This document shows positions 13,736 through 16,758 of a stretch of 16,758 nt of DNA, one piece after another (position 1 is the stretch's first letter; each line of letters opens with the position of its first letter). Under the pieces are notes generated by a model, which ran no database searches, was not told the origin of the DNA, and was given only the letters and a program-made list of their open reading frames with translations. The stretch spans positions 1 to 16,758 of the forward strand of contig JAEWLC010000005.1 of NCBI GenBank assembly GCA_023393475.1. Reading direction: 5' to 3'. The stretch is from Pseudomonadota bacterium. GTDB taxonomy: Bacteria; Pseudomonadota; Alphaproteobacteria; Rhizobiales; Devosiaceae. The position numbers and the translations under genes were made by a program.

Positions 13736-14056
13736 TCAGAACGGGAACTTCATGCCGGGCGGGATCGGCAGGCCAGCGGTCATTTCCTGCATCTTGGCGT
13801 TCATTTCGTACTCGACCTTGCCCTTGGCATCGTTGTGCGCGGCAATGATCAGGTCCTCGAGCACGGAGACATCATCGGAAACGAGGCTGGGGTCGATCTT
13901 CAGCCCCTTCAGCTCGCCCTTGCCGTTCAGCGTGACGACGACCAGCCCGCCGCCGGAGCGGCCTTCTGCGGTCAGGTCGGCGACCTTTGACTGAAACTCT
14001 TCCATCCGCCCCTTCATCTCCTGGGCGGCCTTCATCATGTTCATCAGGTCTTTCAT
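13736..14056 (-). CDS. ybaB: Nucleoid-associated protein YbaB/EbfC family
   Basis: A 106-residue protein of the YbaB/EbfC family of small dimeric DNA-binding, nucleoid-associated proteins. It shows the usual N-terminal helix (MKDLMNMMKAAQEMKGRMEEF), a central strand region (GLVVVTLNGKGELKGLKIDP) and a C-terminal amphipathic helix (LEDLIIAAHNDAKGKVEYEM). The end GLPIPPGMKFPF is typical of alphaproteobacterial members. The ATG overlaps the dnaX stop (ATGA, 14053-14056), and seven bases separate its stop from the recR TTG start, so all three genes are translated from one message. Confidence 0.94.
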   Translation of the reverse strand: MKDLMNMMKAAQEMKGRMEEFQSKVADLTAEGRSGGGLVVVTLNGKGELKGLKIDPSLVSDDVSVLEDLIIAAHNDAKGKVEYEMNAKMQEMTAGLPIPPGMKFPF

Positions 14057-15852
14057 GCGTCGTCCTCGTCGTCTTCGTCGTTGTCGCGGTTCATCATGTC
14101 CGCGTAGGCCTCGATGGGCACCTGCTCCTGCTTGACGGTGACGCGCACGGTCGAGCCGGGAAATGTGTCGAGGATGGCCTGCACCAGCGGATCCTGATGT
14201 GCTTCCTGCCGAACCGCTTCGTGCCGCTCATCGCGCTGCTCGCGCATGGTGGGCACGTGCTGGGCATCGGTCTTGAGCGTGATCATCCACTGCTTGCCAG
14301 TCCACAGCTTCAGCCGGGCCGACAGGGTCTGGATGATGCCGGGGTCGGCGTTCTCCACCAGCGCCACCTCGAGCCGGCCGTCGCCGATCGACACCGGCCG
14401 CAGCGATTGCTCGAGGGCGATCTTGACGATCACGTCGCGCTTCTCGCCGGCCAGCGCGACGATCTCGGCGTAGCTGCGCGGATTGGCGAAGGCCTGCGGC
14501 GCCGGTTGCGTTACGACAGGCATGGGAGCCGCCGCCGGCGCGGTTTCGAACTGCGGCGCCACATGGGGCTGCAGCTGTCGCGCTGCCGAGGGACCGCCGC
14601 CACCGCTGGGACCGCGCGCCACAGGCGCGGTCTGCGGCGTGCTGGGGATCGGCTGGTTGGCCAGCTTGGCGATCAATTCGTCCGGCGTCGGCAGGTCGGC
14701 GGCATAGGCGAGGCGCACCAGCACCATTTCCGCTGCCTGGAGGCCATTGCCCGCCTGCTGGACCTCGTCATAGCCTTTGAACAGGATCTGCCACGAACGG
14801 CTTAGCGCGCGCATGCCGAGCTTCTGGGCCAGCTGGGCGCCGCGACTGCGCTCGTCCGGCGTCAGCGACACATCGTCGGCGGCAGCGGGCACGACCTTGA
14901 TGCGGGTCACGAGGTGGGTGAAATCGCAGAGGTCGGCGATGATCGTCTGCGGGTCGGCGCCGGCATCGTAGAGTTCGCGCAGGTTGGTGAGCGCATCGGC
15001 GATCCGGCCGGCCATCAGCGCCTCGAACAAGTCGATCGTCCTCGCCCGGTCGCCGAGGCCGAGCATCGCCTTCACCGTCGCCGCCGTCACCTTGCCGTCG
15101 CCATGGCTGATGGCCTGGTCAAGCAGCGACTGGTTGTCGCGCACGCTGCCCTCGCCGGCGCGAACGATCATCGACAGCGCCTCGGGCTCGTAGTCGATGC
15201 CCTCGCGGCCGAGCAGGTCGACGAGGTGCGCGTTCATGATATCGGGCGGCACGCGGCGCAGGTCGAAGCGCATGCAGCGGGAAAGGATCGTCACCGGAAC
15301 CTTGCGGATCTCGGTGGTGGCGAAGATGAACTTCACATAGGGCGGCGGCTCTTCGAGCGTCTTCAGCAACCCGTTGAAGGCCGCCGTCGAGAGCATGTGC
15401 ACCTCGTCGATGATGTAGACCTTGTAGGGCGCCGAGACCGGCCCGTACTTCACCGAGTCGATGATCTCGCGGATGTCGTTGATGCCGGTGTTCGACGCCG
15501 CGTCCATCTCGATCACATCGACATGGCGGCCTTCGATGATGGCGCGGTCGTGGATACCTTCCTTCTCGAAATCGAGCGTCGGGCGGCGGCCGTTCTCGTC
15601 CTCGTAGTTGAAGGCGCGGGCGAGGATGCGGGCGGTGGTGGTCTTGCCCACGCCACGGACGCCGGTGAGGATGAAGGCGTGGTGGATGCGGCCGGATTTG
15701 AACGCGTTGCGCAGCGTCTGCACCATCGCGTCCTGGCCGATCAGCGAGGCAAAGCTCAGCGGCCGGTACTTCCGGGCGAGCACGAGATAGGGCGACGCCG
15801 CCGGGGGCGCGGCGTGCGCAGGCGGGTCGTCAGGGAACATTCCGTCAGCCAT
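14053..15852 (-). CDS. dnaX: DNA polymerase III subunit tau/gamma
   Basis: A 599-residue clamp-loader ATPase that opens and loads the beta clamp and links the polymerase cores. The AAA+ module shows Walker A GVRGVGKTT (64-72), Walker B VYIIDEVH (145-152) and the arginine-finger motif SRC (191-193). A Pro/Gly/Ala linker (about 405-460) leads to a C-terminal domain and a tail ending in a run of Asp/Glu. The segment where E. coli DnaX carries a four-cysteine zinc site (here about 81-110) contains no cysteine. No A-rich slippery sequence for a shorter gamma form was noticed. ATG 15852 (MADGMFPDD) is chosen from the promoter position; 15861 and 15840 are alternatives. None has a good Shine-Dalgarno sequence. 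Confidence 0.95.
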   Translation of the reverse strand: MADGMFPDDPPAHAAPPAASPYLVLARKYRPLSFASLIGQDAMVQTLRNAFKSGRIHHAFILTGVRGVGKTTTARILARAFNYEDENGRRPTLDFEKEGIHDRAIIEGRHVDVIEMDAASNTGINDIREIIDSVKYGPVSAPYKVYIIDEVHMLSTAAFNGLLKTLEEPPPYVKFIFATTEIRKVPVTILSRCMRFDLRRVPPDIMNAHLVDLLGREGIDYEPEALSMIVRAGEGSVRDNQSLLDQAISHGDGKVTAATVKAMLGLGDRARTIDLFEALMAGRIADALTNLRELYDAGADPQTIIADLCDFTHLVTRIKVVPAAADDVSLTPDERSRGAQLAQKLGMRALSRSWQILFKGYDEVQQAGNGLQAAEMVLVRLAYAADLPTPDELIAKLANQPIPSTPQTAPVARGPSGGGGPSAARQLQPHVAPQFETAPAAAPMPVVTQPAPQAFANPRSYAEIVALAGEKRDVIVKIALEQSLRPVSIGDGRLEVALVENADPGIIQTLSARLKLWTGKQWMITLKTDAQHVPTMREQRDERHEAVRQEAHQDPLVQAILDTFPGSTVRVTVKQEQVPIEAYADMMNRDNDEDDEDDA

Positions 15853-15858
15853 GGACAG

Positions 15859-15887
15859 CATATAGCGACCGGCGGCGCGGATCGCAA
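15859..15887 (-). promoter_or_regulatory. Possible dnaX promoter (leaderless geometry)
   Basis: On the minus strand TTGCGA (15887-15882) and TATATG (15864-15859) are 17 bases apart. The -10 box ends six bases before ATG 15852, so transcription would begin at the start codon itself. This fits the absence of a Shine-Dalgarno sequence. The promoter lies downstream of the SRP RNA gene, so dnaX need not rely on read-through. Confidence 0.45.
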
Positions 15888-15936
15888 AACCTCATCCGAT
15901 CAAAGACCGGAGCCAAACCAGATTCATGTGGGGAAG

Positions 15937-16030
15937 TAGGAGGCTGGCAACGACCCGTGAAGGTCTCGTTGGGGCTGCTACCTTCCGGTCCTGACCCGGT
16001 TGGCGAGGAACACGTCCGCACCAACCTCCC
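15937..16030 (-). ncRNA. ffs: Signal recognition particle RNA, small bacterial (4.5S) type
   Basis: The minus strand holds the invariant SRP core, GGTCAGGACCGGAAGG, followed by TAGCAGCC. The GGAA tetraloop and asymmetric loop that bind Ffh are both present (about 15973-15997). The ends pair as GGAGGTTGG (16029-16021) with CCAGCCTCC (15947-15939), with one G-U pair, closing a single long hairpin of about 94 nt. The RNA joins Ffh to target nascent membrane proteins to the translocon. The 5' end near 16030 is set by the promoter upstream and the 3' end by the closing stem, so each may be off by a few bases. Its place just upstream of dnaX-ybaB-recR matches the usual alphaproteobacterial order. 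Confidence 0.93.
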
Positions 16031-16036
16031 GAGCGG

Positions 16037-16065
16037 TGTATGGCGCGCGATTGCGGCGATGGCAA
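16037..16065 (-). promoter_or_regulatory. Promoter of the SRP RNA gene
   Basis: On the minus strand TTGCCA (16065-16060) and CATACA (16042-16037) are 17 bases apart. The -10 box ends six bases before 16030, exactly where the folded RNA should begin with GGGAGG. The agreement of promoter and RNA end supports both. Confidence 0.55.
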
Positions 16066-16126
16066 GATGCAACCGACGCCGGGCCGTGCCCGTTCATCTC
16101 CCGATGTTGATACGGGAGTGCCGCCG

Positions 16127-16522
16127 ATGATTGCCAGGGGAAGCCAGGACGAGACGGAGGCGCGGCACCACATCGCCAGGTGGCAGGGCCTCGTTTCGCA
16201 TTGGAACGTGATGGCCGATGGCTACCGCTCCGCTGCCCGCGGCCGCGCCTTCGCCACCGATGCGCTGCTGAGCGAAGCCGATCGCACGCGGCAGGACATT
16301 GTCGCCGCCCTCGACCTCGCCGACCGCCTGATCGATAACTTGCCGCCGGGTCACGACCTCAGGCGCGACCTGTTCCAGATCGTCTCGGCACTCGAGTCGC
16401 TGAGCGAGAGCATCTCGATTTCGGCCGAGGCCATGGTGCCGCGCATCGAGGCCAACCAGAACGTGGCCGGGCTGAAATACCTGCTCGGCGCACTGCGGAA
16501 AGACGCCGGACTCAGCACCTGA
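16127..16522 (+). CDS. Hypothetical small helical protein
   Basis: A 131-residue protein that I do not recognise. It looks almost wholly helical: HHIARWQGLVSHWNVMADGY, then ADRTRQDIVAALDLADRLIDNL (51-72), a PPGHD turn, LRRDLFQIVSALESLSESIS, and a last helix around QNVAGLKYLLGALRK (111-125). It has no cysteine, signal peptide or membrane helix. ATG 16127 is chosen because GGGAG (16114-16118) sits eight bases ahead. An open frame from ATG 16040 exists but would run across the SRP RNA promoter. It is divergent from ffs. The heptad-like spacing of Leu and Ile suggests a bundle or dimer, but no function can be given. Confidence 0.7.
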   Translation: MIARGSQDETEARHHIARWQGLVSHWNVMADGYRSAARGRAFATDALLSEADRTRQDIVAALDLADRLIDNLPPGHDLRRDLFQIVSALESLSESISISAEAMVPRIEANQNVAGLKYLLGALRKDAGLST

Positions 16523-16596
16523 CCCTAGGCGCCCGCGTAACTTATCCCCCCACCCTCCGACCACCCTTATCCTCCTCCCGTCCTCGCACTGGGCGG

Positions 16597-16709
16597 CGTT
16601 CGCGACGAACGAACGGTGTGGGGATATCGGAAGCCATGGCAGTCGTGCCGTGGCGGGTTTGTGGGACCGACAACCAACCACCCATCCAGGCTCCGCCACA
16701 GTAATGTGG
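16597..16709 (+). other. Cluster of three hairpins, possible structured leader or small RNA
   Basis: The last 236 bases have no confident complete gene. They hold a pyrimidine-rich stretch (about 16543-16586) and then three hairpins. These are CGTTCG-CGA-CGAACG (16597-16611), GCCATGGCA-GTCG-TGCCGTGGC (16633-16654, 9 bp with one G-T pair) and CCACA-GTAA-TGTGG (16696-16709). A ribosome-binding-like GAGAGGAG (16711-16718) follows. I could not match this to a known riboswitch or RNA family. Confidence 0.35.
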
Positions 16710-16728
16710 TGAGAGGAGCGATGGGGGC

Positions 16729-16758
16729 ATGCTCCTTGGATCCCACAGGTCCAACTCA
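16729..16758 (+). CDS. Possible start of a gene running off the right edge
   Basis: ATG 16729 lies ten bases after AGGAG (16714-16718) and opens a frame beginning MLLGSHRSNS that continues past the window. ATG 16721 in another frame (MGACSLDPTGPT) is also open but only two bases from AGGAG. With about ten codons visible neither can be proven; no product can be named. Confidence 0.25.
   Translation, partial: MLLGSHRSNS

Noticed and set aside
16604..16616. Thirteen-base string GACGAACGAACGG also present at 1931-1943
   Set aside because: Two copies of a simple GAAC-type string in 16.7 kb of GC-rich DNA, one beside the argB terminator and one in a hairpin, with no shared flanks. Probably chance.
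16542..16754. Leftward 70-codon open frame at the right edge
   Set aside because: No ribosome-binding site, odd composition (many P, R and W), and it covers the three hairpins and the pyrimidine-rich stretch. More likely non-coding.

Overview
The window is GC-rich DNA from what looks like an alphaproteobacterium of the order Hyphomicrobiales, possibly a Devosia relative. The order is inferred from gene content and layout: argB, dapD-dapE, truA-fmt-def, rmuC, and an SRP RNA followed by dnaX-ybaB-recR. The sigK-type ECF sigma factor paired with an RskA-like anti-sigma factor fits the same group. The genus is a guess from memory of similar gene orders and was not tested by any search. GTG and TTG starts and 1-4 bp stop/start overlaps are frequent, as expected for compact operons.

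Layout. At the left edge an ECF sigma factor and its anti-sigma partner (cut by the window edge) are read leftward. argB (arginine biosynthesis) is read rightward and closes with a clean intrinsic terminator. A DHA2-type major facilitator exporter is read leftward. Divergent from it are a HAD-family nucleotidase and a flavodoxin-fold NAD(P)H quinone reductase. A long LOG-type nucleotide-processing protein is read leftward, divergent from dapD-dapE (lysine and diaminopimelate synthesis). dapE is translationally coupled to two small membrane proteins of unknown function, which look like old tandem paralogs. The second of these collides tail to tail with truA, the last gene of the leftward def-fmt-truA cluster (formyl-Met removal, formyl-Met-tRNA formation, tRNA pseudouridylation). 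Between def and fmt lies an inverted pair of REP-like palindromes with compensatory base changes. rmuC (rightward) is followed by a very acidic orphan protein. Then comes the leftward cluster ffs-dnaX-ybaB-recR (SRP RNA, DNA polymerase III tau/gamma, nucleoid-associated protein, recombination mediator). At the right edge are a small helical orphan gene and a leader-like stretch with three perfect or near-perfect hairpins.

Most of the window is conserved housekeeping DNA. I see no transposase, integrase, phage gene, CRISPR array, toxin-antitoxin pair or restriction system. The parts worth a second look are the dapE-coupled membrane pair, the acidic orphan, the REP pair, the DnaX protein without zinc-site cysteines, two genes whose promoter-like boxes place the start of the transcript on the start codon, and the structured region at the right edge. 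None of these is strong enough to be called a new system from sequence alone.
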